Assembly: GCF_036373705.1 (NCBI RefSeq)
Contig: NC_089851.1
Span: 44,226,970-44,290,969, forward strand
Direction: 5' to 3'
DNA from: Amia ocellicauda
Taxonomy: Eukaryota > Chordata > Actinopteri > Amiiformes > Amiidae
DNA length: 64,000 nt
Shown here one piece after another: positions 17,224-29,530 of this stretch. How positions within the stretch are numbered: position 1 is the stretch's first letter; every line of letters begins with the position of its first letter. The translations under genes were made by a program, and so were the position numbers. Below the pieces are notes generated by a model, which saw only the letters and a program-made list of their open reading frames with translations, did not search any database and was not told where the DNA came from.

Positions 17224-20200
17224 CTACAGCTTGGACTTGCCCTGGAAGAAGCTCATTATAGCGTTCATGCATTCGTCAGACAGCCACCTCTCCACCAGCC
17301 TCTCGCACTCCTGTTCGTTGACATGGTGCAGCTTCTCCTTCTCCACTGCCCGGAGCAGCTGTTTAGAGAAGGCTAGAGACTGCAGGGGCAGGAAAAGAAC
17401 AAGAGAGACACTTCAGCCAAAGCTGGCAAACATGGGTGTGAGTTATAAACACTTTTGTTGGCAAAAAGTAGATTTACTGCACCCAAAACTAACCGCTATC
17501 CATCTTGAGCATGTATTCATTGGTTATTGGTTGGTCTAAGAAATGAAAATGCCAACTCTTGATGATATACAAACTGCCCTTACCCCCAGTAACAAACAAA
17601 CACTTACATTCTTGGGGAGTTTGCCATAGGATTTAATTCGGTTCCACACTTCCTGCTGAAAGGAGCCGTCAGGAAACACCTCTGTGACCAAACCCAGTTC
17701 GCAGGCCTCGTGGGCAGTGAGTTTCTTATTGAACATGAGCATCTCGCTGGCCTGTGGACAGCAGCAAGATGGAAATGTTTACAACTTCCTTTCCTATCCT
17801 ATCCTCTACTTCATCCAAACCATTCCCAGGGACATTTTTGGTTGTTGTATTCAATAATTGGACCATTTGTAGTGTGCTAATGTGTTGTCTAACCCCTGTA
17901 GCCTCAGGAGCACATTTGCATAAGATTAATTTAGATTTGAGTTCATAGTAACAGTTACATTAAACAGTGGAAGCTGCTTCTGATAAAAACTAAGCTGCCG
18001 TCAAGTAGGTCTGCCGTGTTCAATTTTCTTAAGAAGCTGCCTGGAGAACAATATTTCACTGTACCGAACCGAGTGAAGACAGAGGGTAAGGACACTACCT
18101 GCCACTCCACTGAATTCCAAAGAGTGGCAGTAATATATTTACACCTCCTCCACACACTTCAGTCTTAAGGGATCGATCCACTGTAATATTTACAGTAATC
18201 TCTAGGGCAAAGCAGTGGTCCTTCGAAAATAAGTGTAGCTTACATCATATTTCAAAAGTTCAGACAACCCCAACAGACATATGTAGCAACAGGTTTTTTT
18301 GGCCTAGACCTGCTCGACTAATGGAATGATGACCTGACCATGAGGACAAGGCCACTGGACCCCCCCCCACTAAATGGAGTGAGCCAAAGCTGTTGCAATG
18401 GCAGTGTGGCAGGAGGCATACAAAGCGCCGACTGTTGGGAAAGTGCACGTGTTGCCTGAAACTTATGCTTGGGCTGGGGGGGGGAAGTCAGGCATGAGAT
18501 TGTGGGTTTTAAACTCCATTTGCTAAACAAATCAATGAATTTCAGTTTCAAAATCAAAAAGTGCAATCCACTATAACTGTATTGGCCTTCTGTGCCACTA
18601 GAGACTGCACTCCAGCCCGGACTGCAAATTTAAACCTTTTACAACCCTGAAGGTCACCTGCAACGCGTTTAACGACTTCTTGCTTCTGATGAAGGGCTCA
18701 TCTCAGCCTAAAAACAAACAGCTGCCGTTGACAGTAGCGTTCCTCCACCCAGAGTGTTACTGGCTGCAGTGGAGGGAGTAGCCTCACCTTGGCGCTGCCC
18801 ATGATCTTGGGGAAGGTGTAGCTGGAACATCCCTCTGGGGTCTGGCCCAGATGGCTGAAGGGCGTGTGAAACGTAGCCTGCGGAGAAAAAGGTAACATCC
18901 CCCCTTAGTCCATCTGCTAGCTTTCGAGCGTTAGAATCCCTTTAGTTAGAATTGCTTTAACTTCAGCCTTCACTTCAGACCAACAGACTTTGAATTCAAG
19001 GGTGAGAGATATTATTATAGACTTTTACAGATTCAATCTATATATCCAATGTTCAAAGCAAAATCACACATTTAAACTTGAAAACATGTCTTCATTAAGC
19101 AGACCGATGTCCCCCACACCCCACCCCACCTCTCCAAACACTAGCATATTGACAGTCAAAAGATAAGGAGTGAAAGTTGAAGTCAAATGGAGTGTTTTAC
19201 TGAGGAATACTGAAAGCCAAGACCTACTTTCAAACACTGTACAACCTAATTAGAAATATCTGTACAAAAATGAAGGGAGGAACCAAGTTCAATTTTTTCA
19301 AGCAGGGCAGTAAACTACTACAGTGGCAAAACATTGCAGACATTGGATTTCAGGTACAAACTGACAAACAGGGTGTGTCACTTTGGACTATATGGAATCA
19401 CTGATATTTTCAGTTTTACCAAAGGCCTTTAAAAGCCAGTAATAATGGTCTTCTAAAATTTCCTATAACACAATTTCTTCCAAACTGAGTTTCCACACAA
19501 CCGCTGTCCGTCCAGACGTACCCGGTCAGTGGCGTAGACCACATCGTAGAGTCCAAGCAAGGTGACCGAGATGCCGACTGCAGGGCCGTTGACCACAGCG
19601 ATCAGAGGCTTGGGGAAGTCGATGAAGCTCTTCACAAACCCCCTGCCAACCACAAAACGTTTCTTAAACTCACAAACAAATTGTAATTGTGTTTTTACGA
19701 ATTAATAAACTGTGCCCACAAAAATCATCTTGCATTTAATTTTCCACTTCTCGTCTCCAGGGCTCGGAGAAAACCTACATGGCCCGTCTTTGAAAAGGGA
19801 GATCTAGTTTCCACAGCACGCGGTGTTACCCTGGGTTACTGGGTATGAAATTGCTCCAGATTTTCTGCCTGTTCCTACTTGAGCAGTTCCCCCGAATCCT
19901 TCGCCATCTTCTCTATTCCACCGGCAGGGATGTTTGTGAAATTGTTCAGGTCGTTGCCACTGCAATAGAAGTCGCCACTGCCTAGAACAGAAGCAAAAAC
20001 AGTCTGGATCAACAGAGTGATTTAGATCTTTTCAGCTTGATACACATTATTTTATTTTTGAACACATTAGTCTCAACTAATAGATTTATGCATTAAAAGG
20101 AACTGTCTGTGGCAGAAACAAAATAATTTAAATAATCCCGGGAGTGGTGAAAAAGACTGATAAAAATAGATAACATAAGACAGCGCAAAATGTAAAAAGT

Positions 20201-23200
20201 GTTAATTTCAAAATAATGTCATCAGTGCCTGCAGAGCAATGTTTCCTTCAGTCTCGCCTACCAGCAGCACAGCAGAGAGAGGACTGGAAATGTGACACAG
20301 CAGGCGTGGGTAATGTATTCTGTTGTGTGTCAGAAACCATTTCTCTTAGTAGGATGAGTAGGTGGAGATGTACTCCAAGTGGAGGGATGCTCAAAGTACG
20401 CAGGCCAAGTGATTAAATGAGCTCGGCTGTCTGTAAATGTGGTTTGCAGGAGCAGGACTTTGAGAGCAGTGTTTCAAGATAAGCATCTGCATACACACTT
20501 CTAATGGAAAAGCAAAATAAAATAAAAACAGGGTACCTGTCATTACGGTTATGACAGAGTCATCATTAGCGGCCTGCCCGAGAGCTTCTACAATCTCGTT
20601 GTACATCTGAAAATGAAGAGACACATGAGCCTGAGCCCACTCACAGAGGGACCAATTAACACGACTGGAGAAGGGCAGAAAGCCGACACGCTGCTAAAGA
20701 AATGCTAAATGCAGTGGCTGAATAAAACATAAGAAACAAAGTTTACAAACAAAACCCATTGTGCTCGTGTGGAGTCCATTAATAACTTAGTCCAGTCTAT
20801 TTTTGAATGTTCCCAAAATGTCGTCTTCAACCACATCGCCGGAGAGTTTGTTCCAGATTGTAACAACTCTGTGTGAAGTGGATTCGAAAGCGACTCGGCC
20901 TATTCAAGCACCCGTATAGTGAGAACTGCACGAGGAGGACATTAGACAGGAACAATGGGGATTGTGACCATCATTTGTACAGGTACAAAACAATGTGGTT
21001 TTATTGTTTAGATCAAAATGGTGTTCTGCTCTGTTTTGGGCTACATAAGTGCATATGTGGAGAATGATAGCAAGCAATAATATAATTTTTAATACACGCT
21101 GAATTTTGAAATATGCACCTTACAGAAGATTCTGGGGAGAGGAAACTAACTCCCTGCTATGCATTTAGTTTGTGCACAATTTCATTACACCAAGGTCAAC
21201 TGTTTTTGTGCTATAAAGTATTTATTTTAGCAGTGCAATTAGATTCAAAGGCATCCTGTATAGTATTTAGTCAGAAACATTAGATGGCACCTTAGTGTTC
21301 AGCATTGTGACGAATGGACAACACACAACCCTCTGTAAGCTGCAGCCCAGATTTTAGCCTGTATTGTAGATTGATTGGGACTGGCATTATAGCAGGGCTC
21401 CATGTTTGCTTATTTTTTGTTACACTTCTTCAGATTGGTTCATTTTCTAGTGAGGGACTGTGACGTTCAGGAAAAAAAGTACAATACAGTGATCATACAA
21501 AGTCAGTATTGCAGGGAGTGTCCTGGACCTGTGGAAACTCTGCATCAGTCCCAGCTTACCTGCACAGTGATGGCGTTTTTCTTGTCAGGTCTGTTCAGGC
21601 GGATAGTGGTGACCTTGTCCTCAGTTGTCACCAGCAAGGTCTCGAATGAGGCAGTGCCACCAGCAGAGGGAGCTGTGGGCGGAGCAGGGGCATCCACAGA
21701 CACCAGAGAGGCGATTAGGTCCACGTACTTCTGCCTGGCCTCGTCCTGTGAGGAGAGACACAAATACTTCAGGAACACAGAGAACCAGTATAGAAAGAGT
21801 GCAAGCTACAACACCCCTTTACAGAACCTTGCACGGTGCTTTCTACCTCTAAGTTCATGGGAGTCAATTAGAATTAATACAGTATATTGTATTTTCTTGC
21901 TCTGACTGGATAGTGTTTTGTGAAATGTGCATGCAAATTTAGTGACACCTGCCACCTGGGTCATGGCTTAAACAGAAAAAAAAAAAGTTTAAAATTATGA
22001 CATTACCGACACAGATATGCAAACCTTTAATATTGTAATGATTTTTTTAAATTCTACTTTAAAATTAATCACTTTGTGTTGTAATGAAACCATGCATAGC
22101 AAGGCAAGGAATAGCTGTACCTGTACCTAGTTACCTTTGAGATAAATGACAGGGTGATGGTTCAGGAGGTGTGTATAACTAGATAACTAGTCTAAAAAAA
22201 GGCACTCCATCTTCACTTTTTGCACTATGCAGTTATTTTTTCTCATATCCAAAGTACACCCATGCAGTAGATTTTACATGTTTTTGTGAGTTGGAAAATA
22301 TCTGTAAGGCACTTTGCTTCCAAAATAATGGAAACTGCTTGGCAAGTACTATATACACTAAATAGGATTATATAAATATGTTCTCAATCCAGATACATTT
22401 CTAAAGTAATGCAGGACCAGTAGGGCTCATGTCACAGAAACGGTATACATGATATGACCCAATTACAATAAGTGTGGTGCAGCGCAACAAGAATGGTATC
22501 TATATCGTAATGTATCTTAACCACAGTAAACCTCCCATGCCTACTATCTATTAACCAGTTACCACAAACAGGTAGGGATAATTAAGTTAAAAGTATTCTC
22601 TGCGTATGTGAATTTCTCCCGCACATCTGTTCTTATCTGTGGTTACTAAATATTTGAATGAAATACTTACATGGCATTTCAGCTGTAAACTCATAAAAAA
22701 TTATAAGTTATAAATACTTTCTTCAACCAACAGACCCACAGTTTATGCAGTAGGTGAAACAATACACTATAGTGGACAGTCTGGGCTCTGTAATAAATTC
22801 AGTGTGTGGAAAGGCATTCAGTGTGTTGAAAAGCAAGCTAGAATAGACAGCCTACCATTTCAAAGAGCTTTCACCTTTCATACACTGTTAGATTAAGTTT
22901 TATGTTTTTTTTTTTTATAACAGGTTATTTAGGTTTCATAATTGTATAAGTCTGCTAAGATATGTGCATACTGATTTCTACACCAGTTTACTGTGTCAAG
23001 TTTAATTTATTATTAGTTTTTTCATGTTTATGAATATGCACTCATTTAAAAAAAAAATAGGAAAAACATGTAAAAATATTACGTTTTATCCCACTCTTTG
23101 TTTTTCATTTTCATCACAGGTGTTTTTATAAAAGGAGCACATTTTGCGGTTCAGTGTTTGGATGTAATCTGAAATCTTGGCGGTTCTAATATTAAGCCTC

Positions 23201-25773
23201 GATTATCTTGACACATGTGCACTTATCGTCTGATTACCGTTTTTGATAGCAGGCTGCACTCCATCCAGATCTTTTTAAATCAATTATAAGCGGTCAAGGC
23301 TGATGGCTGGTTGCTACTGCACATGTGCAGGGTGGGCTGAGGTGCTCACATTTCTGAGGGAACCCAGCCTGTGTTAAACAGAGAGGATGATGGTAGTTCT
23401 AAGGTAGGAGCTGCACTGTTGATGTGCCAGTATCACCGAGTGGGGAAAATTAAGCACACGTCACCCAGAAGACAGCAAGCGCAATTGATTTATAAAAACA
23501 CTGGGGGTTTGGTGAAAAGCAGACACTGTTAACCAGTCACCCCTGCATTCAGTCAAATTAAAATACGTCAAACATAAAAAAGAAATAGACATTTTATGAA
23601 AAGTTAAAGCAATGGAGCATGACAAATTTTCTTTGGACCAGCTCAAGGCAAAAACCTGCTGTTGCACTGCTCCCTGCTCCAAAGTCCTGTACTCTTGGGT
23701 CTTTAATTAATGATTTACTTGGCTTTAGCTTTGTGTGAACATTTTGTTCATTCAGACCAAATATCCCATTTTGCCCCCATTTCTCTGAACCTGTGAAGTG
23801 GAAAGATCTGAGCTGGTGTTGAGGTCTGGCGCTCACCTGTGACAGACTGCCCACAGACTTCCAGGCATCCCATTTGGCCTTGTTGACAAAGTCTAACATG
23901 CCTGGTTTGGGGGTGTTACAGGGCCCCTGGGTAGCCTGGTCAAAAGGAAGAAAATAAATAAGCAACAGGTTAATTAAACATTTGAAAAGCCAGCATTTTT
24001 CTATGTTTTTGCCAGCAATTCCTCGTTTTAGCTTAAAAGGACTTGTATACATGCATATGTACAGATCTGCTCCACTTTTGACAGACCATTGAAGGCAAAT
24101 CCTGTGCTCTTATAGCTGTAGGCTATTTCACGATCAGGTAAGTGACATCCAATGTCACATCCCTTCACACAACAGAAGAGCTCTCTTTTGGGGTTTAAAC
24201 ATCAGCCATGAATATAGGCTCGTCACAAATGTCACACAGCACAGTCAGGAAGAACATTAGCAAAAATAAATATCATATACAGCTCTGGAAAAAAATAAGA
24301 GACCACTTAACATTGATTTCTGAACTTGGAGTGGTCTCTTTTTTTCCAGAGTGGTATGTGGAAGCATGTCTAAAAGATTCCTGGCAAGCATGGCGAAAAG
24401 CAGGAACCAAACACCACTCGGTTTCTGTGGCAAACATGTCACCTGTTTGAAAAGCGCATATATTTTCAGTTTGACTTCATTTCCAGGGTCCTTTTTTAGG
24501 GTGCTAAGCCGATTCTTGGCATCGTTGAACTCCTCCACCGATGCCCACATCACTGCCCTGGTCGTGTGCAGCTGAAGTGATGGCAAACGCAATGTTCGAA
24601 CCAGCCTGAGACCAAACAAACATGCAAAAGACAACGGTCAACAACACAGACAGGTAGGTACCGGTGTCTCCTAAAAAACATGTATGTCTGGGTGGGAGTA
24701 AGGCACCCATTCATCACATTTTATAGAGGACAGTCCTGTTTTCAGCTACTCTGTCCTCTATTGATACAAAACAGCAAAATTTTGATTCACAATTGAACAT
24801 TAGCATGCTCGTCAGCAACCGGAGAGTTTTTCCAGTGACCTTGACTGTTCAGAGGAGCTGGCAGTGCAGTAGTATGGGTGTCCTGCTCAGGGTCTGGACT
24901 AGGGCCACTGCAGTTCGTGGTGACTAGCTGATCTCCCAGCAGACAGAAAGGCAGGGCGAGGGACTGTACACAATCTCACACACTGGAAGGAGAAAAGCAG
25001 TTTTTTCCCCCCCCTCTATCAAAATGAATGTGGCTCTGACATTTACAGTGTCATAAATAGCCCCAATAAACACATTCAGTTGTGAATGAATGTGAGCTTT
25101 ATATTTACACCACAAACAATTTCAGATTTATAAGTTGTTCACTAGCAGACAACTTAGATGTTTCTGCAAATCTAATAAGATTTGGGTCCTTGATCACGAT
25201 GTCTCCTCACTTTGCTCTACACTGCCTGCGGACGCTGCTTTGGGGGATCACGTATCAAGGTTAAAGGTCATCGCCAACGCCGCTCAATTTGAATGCAATA
25301 AGTTTAGCAGGCAAACAAATTGTTACAAAACTACGAAAAACAAAACAAACTCAAAAACTACACATTTTTATTTGGCATTTTTTAATTGTATTGTTTTGTT
25401 TTAGAGCACTGCGCAACGTCACCATTTAGAACGAGAACAGTTTTGCATACAGATGCAGATTAGAGTCGCAGTCAAACACCTAAGTAGTCTGAACATGAAA
25501 CGCACCGTTTAAACAGCTTTTACGAAAACAGTTAAATGCGGTGATTTTTAATGGATACACTATGTAACTGTAGCCATCGTTAGGAAAACAAGAACTTATC
25601 ATCGTGTTAACGCGTTTGCAATGGATCAGCTACTGAAGCGCACACATCATACAGCGGCAAAACTACTACAGTGTATATCAGTTGTATTGGCATTATAGAG
25701 ATTGGTTGTATTTGACTCACCTGACTGATTTGACCAAATTTAAGCGAGACAGCACAGAAACAACAGCTGCCAT
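17224..25773 (-). CDS. eci2: ECI2, enoyl-CoA delta isomerase 2 (ACBP + crotonase)
   Basis: Shifts cis- or trans-3 double bonds of enoyl-CoA to trans-2, so that unsaturated fatty acids can enter beta-oxidation, in mitochondria and peroxisomes. Ten exons on minus: 25773-25721, 24605-24443, 23935-23837, 21745-21560, 20606-20537, 19981-19879, 19642-19522, 18877-18788, 17751-17608 and 17379-17224. Phases close to 394 residues, the length I recall for human ECI2. Residues 1-36 are rich in Arg and Leu without acids, as in a mitochondrial presequence. An acyl-CoA-binding domain follows (about 39-125; [25 protein letters not shown]). The crotonase fold has SGNDLNNF and [12 protein letters not shown], which form the oxyanion-hole loops, and the candidate catalytic Glu280 in GQTPEG. 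The last three residues are SKL, a perfect PTS1 peroxisomal signal. The start codon is the first ATG of the presequence exon. Confidence 0.97.
20726..20878 (-). repeat. LINE-derived fragment (copy 1)
   Basis: About 150 bp in ECI2 intron 4, matching part of the repeat at 38058-38376 (shared: gtttacaaac, gtccattaataac, ctatttttgaatgttccc, gagtttgttccagattgt). The longer copy encodes a reverse-transcriptase C-terminal remnant on the minus strand. This one is truncated and diverged. Confidence 0.7.
21900..23590. other. ECI2 intron without other recognised features
   Basis: A/T-rich intron 3 sequence between exons at 23837 and 21745. No exon, RNA gene or classified repeat was recognised. Confidence 0.5.
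24280..24354. mobile_element. 75-bp fold-back MITE (Tc1-type termini)
   Basis: It starts cagctctggaaaaaaataag and ends in the complementary gtggtctctttttttccaga followed by gtgg, flanked by TA on both sides (24278-24279 and 24355-24356). The arms make up nearly the whole element, so it can fold into one hairpin. Its termini match those of the larger MITE at 52794-53000. Confidence 0.8.
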
Positions 25774-25827
25774 ATCTTACGCGGTTAGTAGGACAGAGTT
25801 CACTCACAAGAACAAGCCGCTGTGAGA

Positions 25828-25860
25828 CCCGCCCCCCACGCATGCGCGCTCTGATTGGTC
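25828..25860 (-). promoter_or_regulatory. ECI2 promoter: CCAAT box, NRF1 site, GC box
   Basis: Read on the minus strand, 55-87 bases upstream of the ECI2 ATG: GACCAATCAG (25860-25851, NF-Y type CCAAT box), GCGCATGCGT (25847-25838, close to the NRF1 consensus) and a GC box GGGGCGGG (25835-25828). There is no TATA box. NRF1 plus CCAAT is common in promoters of nuclear genes for mitochondrial proteins. Function inferred from motifs. Confidence 0.65.
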
Positions 25861-26378
25861 AACGCGGCTGTTTCCGCTTCCCTGCCTTTTGATGTCTAAT
25901 GCCGCTCCGTTTAATCACTAGCGCCCCCTGCTGCTCGGAGTCTACATGATTCTGACTCTTAATATGGGCATTCAAATCATACCTTTCTTGTGTGAGGCCA
26001 AAGAGTCAACTGACGTCTCTAAATTGGAAACCAGTTATTTGTTGACTGGCCTATTCAATGGTCCATATAGCATTTCAGGCTTCAAGGCAGTCATTCACAG
26101 ACAGTCCTTTTTTTCAGTCCAGTTTTCAATAAGCGAATTTAGTCAATTGGGATCCTTCTCATGCAAAAGAGTATTGGAGCCTCCATAGTATTTTATTTAG
26201 CTGATGTAATTTTTTAATATTGTCATTGCACCCACAGTGAAAGGGATTGTTGGACTATATTGAAACAAAAGAATGATGCACTGACTAACTTACTAGCTTT
26301 TAAAATAAATGTGCATAGCAGCTCTGAATTTATGCTCAACTGAGGAGAACTACACCCCAACAATAAACATGACACTTT

Positions 26379-26560
26379 CAAGATATCGCAAATTCAATTA
26401 CAGATACTACAAATTTAATTCTTCCTGTTCTATTTGAGATATCTCTAATTCAGGAAGTCAATTTGAGAGATCTCAAGTCCATTGGAAGTCCATACAAGAC
26501 ATACAGCATTTGAGATATCTCGAACTGACTCCCTGTTCTGTTTGAGCTATCTCTAAATTA
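26379..26560. repeat. Cluster of palindromic GATATC/GATC-centred motifs
   Basis: Five variants of a short palindrome recur in 180 bp: aagatatcgc (26380), ttgagatatctctaa (26433), ttgagagatctcaag (26463), ttgagatatctcgaa (26510) and ttgagctatctctaa (26542). They are spaced 30-50 bp apart with related flanks (tcctgttctatttgag; ccctgttctgtttgag). This looks like a decayed tandem array or the inner part of a transposon. Family not identified. Confidence 0.7.
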
Positions 26561-26599
26561 CACTTTGGCGTGCCCTAGTGTGAGTGTGTAGTACATTGT

Positions 26600-27360
26600 C
26601 TGAATGCATGAAACTTGACTGGTCTGTTATTTTCAAAACTCACAAATAATACACACAGAACTATAGCTGACCATTAGTCCTAGTGAAGGGTGTGTAAGGA
26701 ATAATGTAATTGCTGAAGCGGGGAAAATTCCACCCTGGTAATATTACACAGTTTAAAGTCTTCTCCTCAAATGTTCTTGGGTATTGTCCTCATTCACAGC
26801 AGGTAAACGAAGATGGCTGAGAAAGGGGGGTCTCTGGTAGGATAACAAATGGTAGGTGAGGAGAGTTTGCTTACCAGTCTTGTATCAGTAGCATATCAAA
26901 ATACTGTTTTATTGGTATTAGTATTTTACAATACAGATAAAAACATTCAAACAAATTTTAATACTTATGATTTAAAATTTGTTAAAATCAATATTCTAAA
27001 ACCACTTAAAAAATTTAAAATCTTAAGTGATTAACAAAACATATGAACTCAAATAAACAAGTGCATAAAACAATAAAACAAACTTGTGATAAAGCAAAAC
27101 TGCAAACCAACAAAAGAGTCAAATACATTGAAAATAACTGAAAATGCACCGGACAAATCAAAAAACAAATAAAATGATAAAAATAAAAAACAAACCAAAA
27201 CAGTCCGATGCATTTAAAATCAAAATCCTAACGGCCAATGTATCTGACAAAAGAAAAAAACAGAACAAAACTAACTAAAAAACTATTGCTTTAAAAACAA
27301 CTAAATCTTTAAAAACAGTTAAAATTCATTTTTTAAAAGTCATTTTTTTAAAACCTATCT
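26600..27360. other. ECI2-CIDEA intergenic DNA, A/T-rich
   Basis: No gene recognised. 27000-27360 is strongly A-rich (many AAAACAAA patches), adjoining the 3' side of a minus-strand LINE fragment. It could be that element's tail or simple sequence. Confidence 0.4.
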
Positions 27361-27413
27361 TTTCATAAAAGGTTAAAAGATCTTGGACTCGGGCTCCAGC
27401 AGGGGGAGATCCA

Positions 27414-28135
27414 TCATGGGATCCTGAGCTCCCCCAGATCTTGTATCTGCCAGTTCTTAAAGGCTTCCTCCTTGCCCCTCTGATGGACCTCCAGTTTGAC
27501 GTAATCCCTAATTAGTACCATGCCCCTCCGTGTGATGACAGGGTCCAGCTCCTGTTTGTTGAACAGACAGATGTTCCGTCCCTCCCACAGGGCCTGCTTC
27601 ACTGTGCAGATGACACGCCACCAGCACCTCAGGGTGGATGATGATATTCCCCTGGCCGGACCGTACAGGATCTGCTGGGCGGTCGCCCGCACAGGAACGG
27701 CAAACCTGTGGAGGAACGGAGAAAACAGGAGCCAGACCCTGCAGGCGGAGATGTGAGCCTCCGTCTCCTTCCCCAGGCAACCCTTGTAGGGGCAGATGTC
27801 ATAAGGGGCTAGGCCCCTTCTGTGCATGAACACTCGGGTGGGGAGACACGGACTCACAGCCATCCAGGAGACATCTTTCTGCGTATTTGTGAGGAAAACG
27901 TGCGTAGCGTTAGCCCAGATAAACCGTCAGGTTTCGGGAGGGAAATCTTCTATTCGGCTGGTCTCCTGGGTAGATCTCATCTGGCTACAGATGGTCTTAT
28001 AATCCCAGGAGGCCAGCACAACTTTATGGAGGCCTACTTCGAGCGCAAAGGCTCGGAGCGCCCTGTAGCATATCAAAAGATACTGATAAAGATGAACCTC
28101 TGTTGGGAGGGGTGAGTCATTACCCAGGAGTGTGG
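27414..28135 (-). pseudogene. Decayed LINE ORF2 3' fragment (Tx1/L1-like)
   Basis: Minus-strand reading frames resemble the C-terminal region of fish Tx1-like non-LTR retrotransposons. There is a segment WANATHVFLTNTQKDVSWM, then MHRRGLAPYDICPYKGC with a Cys/His pattern like the zf-RVT domain, then KQALWEGRNICLFNKQEL and a degenerate tail. The upstream part of the frame is broken by an in-frame TGA near 27930. The polymerase core and 5' end are missing. Family assignment is from pattern memory. Confidence 0.6.
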
Positions 28136-28871
28136 GAGAGTGGGGTGAGGGCTCCACTGTCACTTGGTATGCTAAGAGGCAGCTTCCATTGGTTACTCTG
28201 GTGGGTGGGGTGGTCACTCTGGAAGGTGGAGTTGGATAGGGGTTCAACACATAAAAGCTGACTTTTCCATAAAGTCCTTGTATCAGTTTTTCCTTGCTGT
28301 ACCCAATATACTTGTATACTGTGATCTATATTCTGGACTCTGTAATACATCACATTGAGCCTGAATTGTCTTACCTCCAGTCACTTGTACGGGAGGTTAC
28401 ATTTTCCTACAGGTGTTTAAAATGTAATGACCTGATGCCATGTCACCTAGTTTACTTTTGATTTTGGCAGTCCTGTACTCTGCAAGTTCGAGGCTGTATC
28501 TGTTGTTCAAACAGAGCAATGTTTAATGTTGAAACTGACTGATAACTGGGATCAAATGCAATGTCAAACGGACAGATTCATATCCCATGTGAGTTTATTA
28601 TATGTGAAAGCGTGAAAAATATGTGTGTGGTCCGATTTCTTTAGTGTTAAATACTGCACACTACATATTATGTCATGTTTTAGCTCTTAGTCCATGTCTG
28701 GTGGCAGGGTTTGCAGGTATTTTTGAACCAATCACGCCACAGAAGACATCGCTTGCATCGCCTTTCTTACTCAAAAGAAATACTCATAACAATGTCGTGA
28801 CACATCCCAGGGGCTGCAGGCGTCTAGTGTCGGGCTGAGAGCTGAGGCCGAGCCCAGTCCGCGCAGCCGCA

Positions 28872-29486
28872 ATGGAGTACGCCAGCGCCCTGTCGCCGCG
28901 CTCTCTGCTCAGGTAGGCTGCGGCTGCGGCTGCTTGAACCGCAACCAGGAGGAATAAAACACCGTGTGCGTCTGTGACACTGTGTTATTGTGATCAAATG
29001 ACAAAACTACACAGATCCCCGGGACCCGTGACAAACCTGTTAGTCTGTTGTGTTGTGTGTGCATGACGCCGGTCAACAGAGCGAGAGAGGTGACGTATGT
29101 ACACACAGTGTGCGGTGTAGAGACATGGATACTTTGTAAACATACATAACGTGGAAATGCTGTGTTTGGTGTATGTTAATGTATGATATGTCAGTACAGT
29201 TGTGTATATTGTAGGCTGCTTTATATTATTGCCCACCGCTGTGCTTTATTTGCACTGCATGCTTTGGCAAAACAGATCAAACCTTGTAATGTCAATATTA
29301 AAGCTCTTTTTGAATTTGAATTGAATTGAGAGTCTCAGTCACACGATTATCGCTGCGTTTAACATTTCTTATTATTTATAATCTTAAATATTGCACACAT
29401 ATTGTCTGCGAAATCAAAAACCTTTTGTTTTGATGGTTATGGTTCTAAACATATATATATATATATATGATGTGTGTATGTCTCTC

Positions 29487-29530
<44 letters not shown>

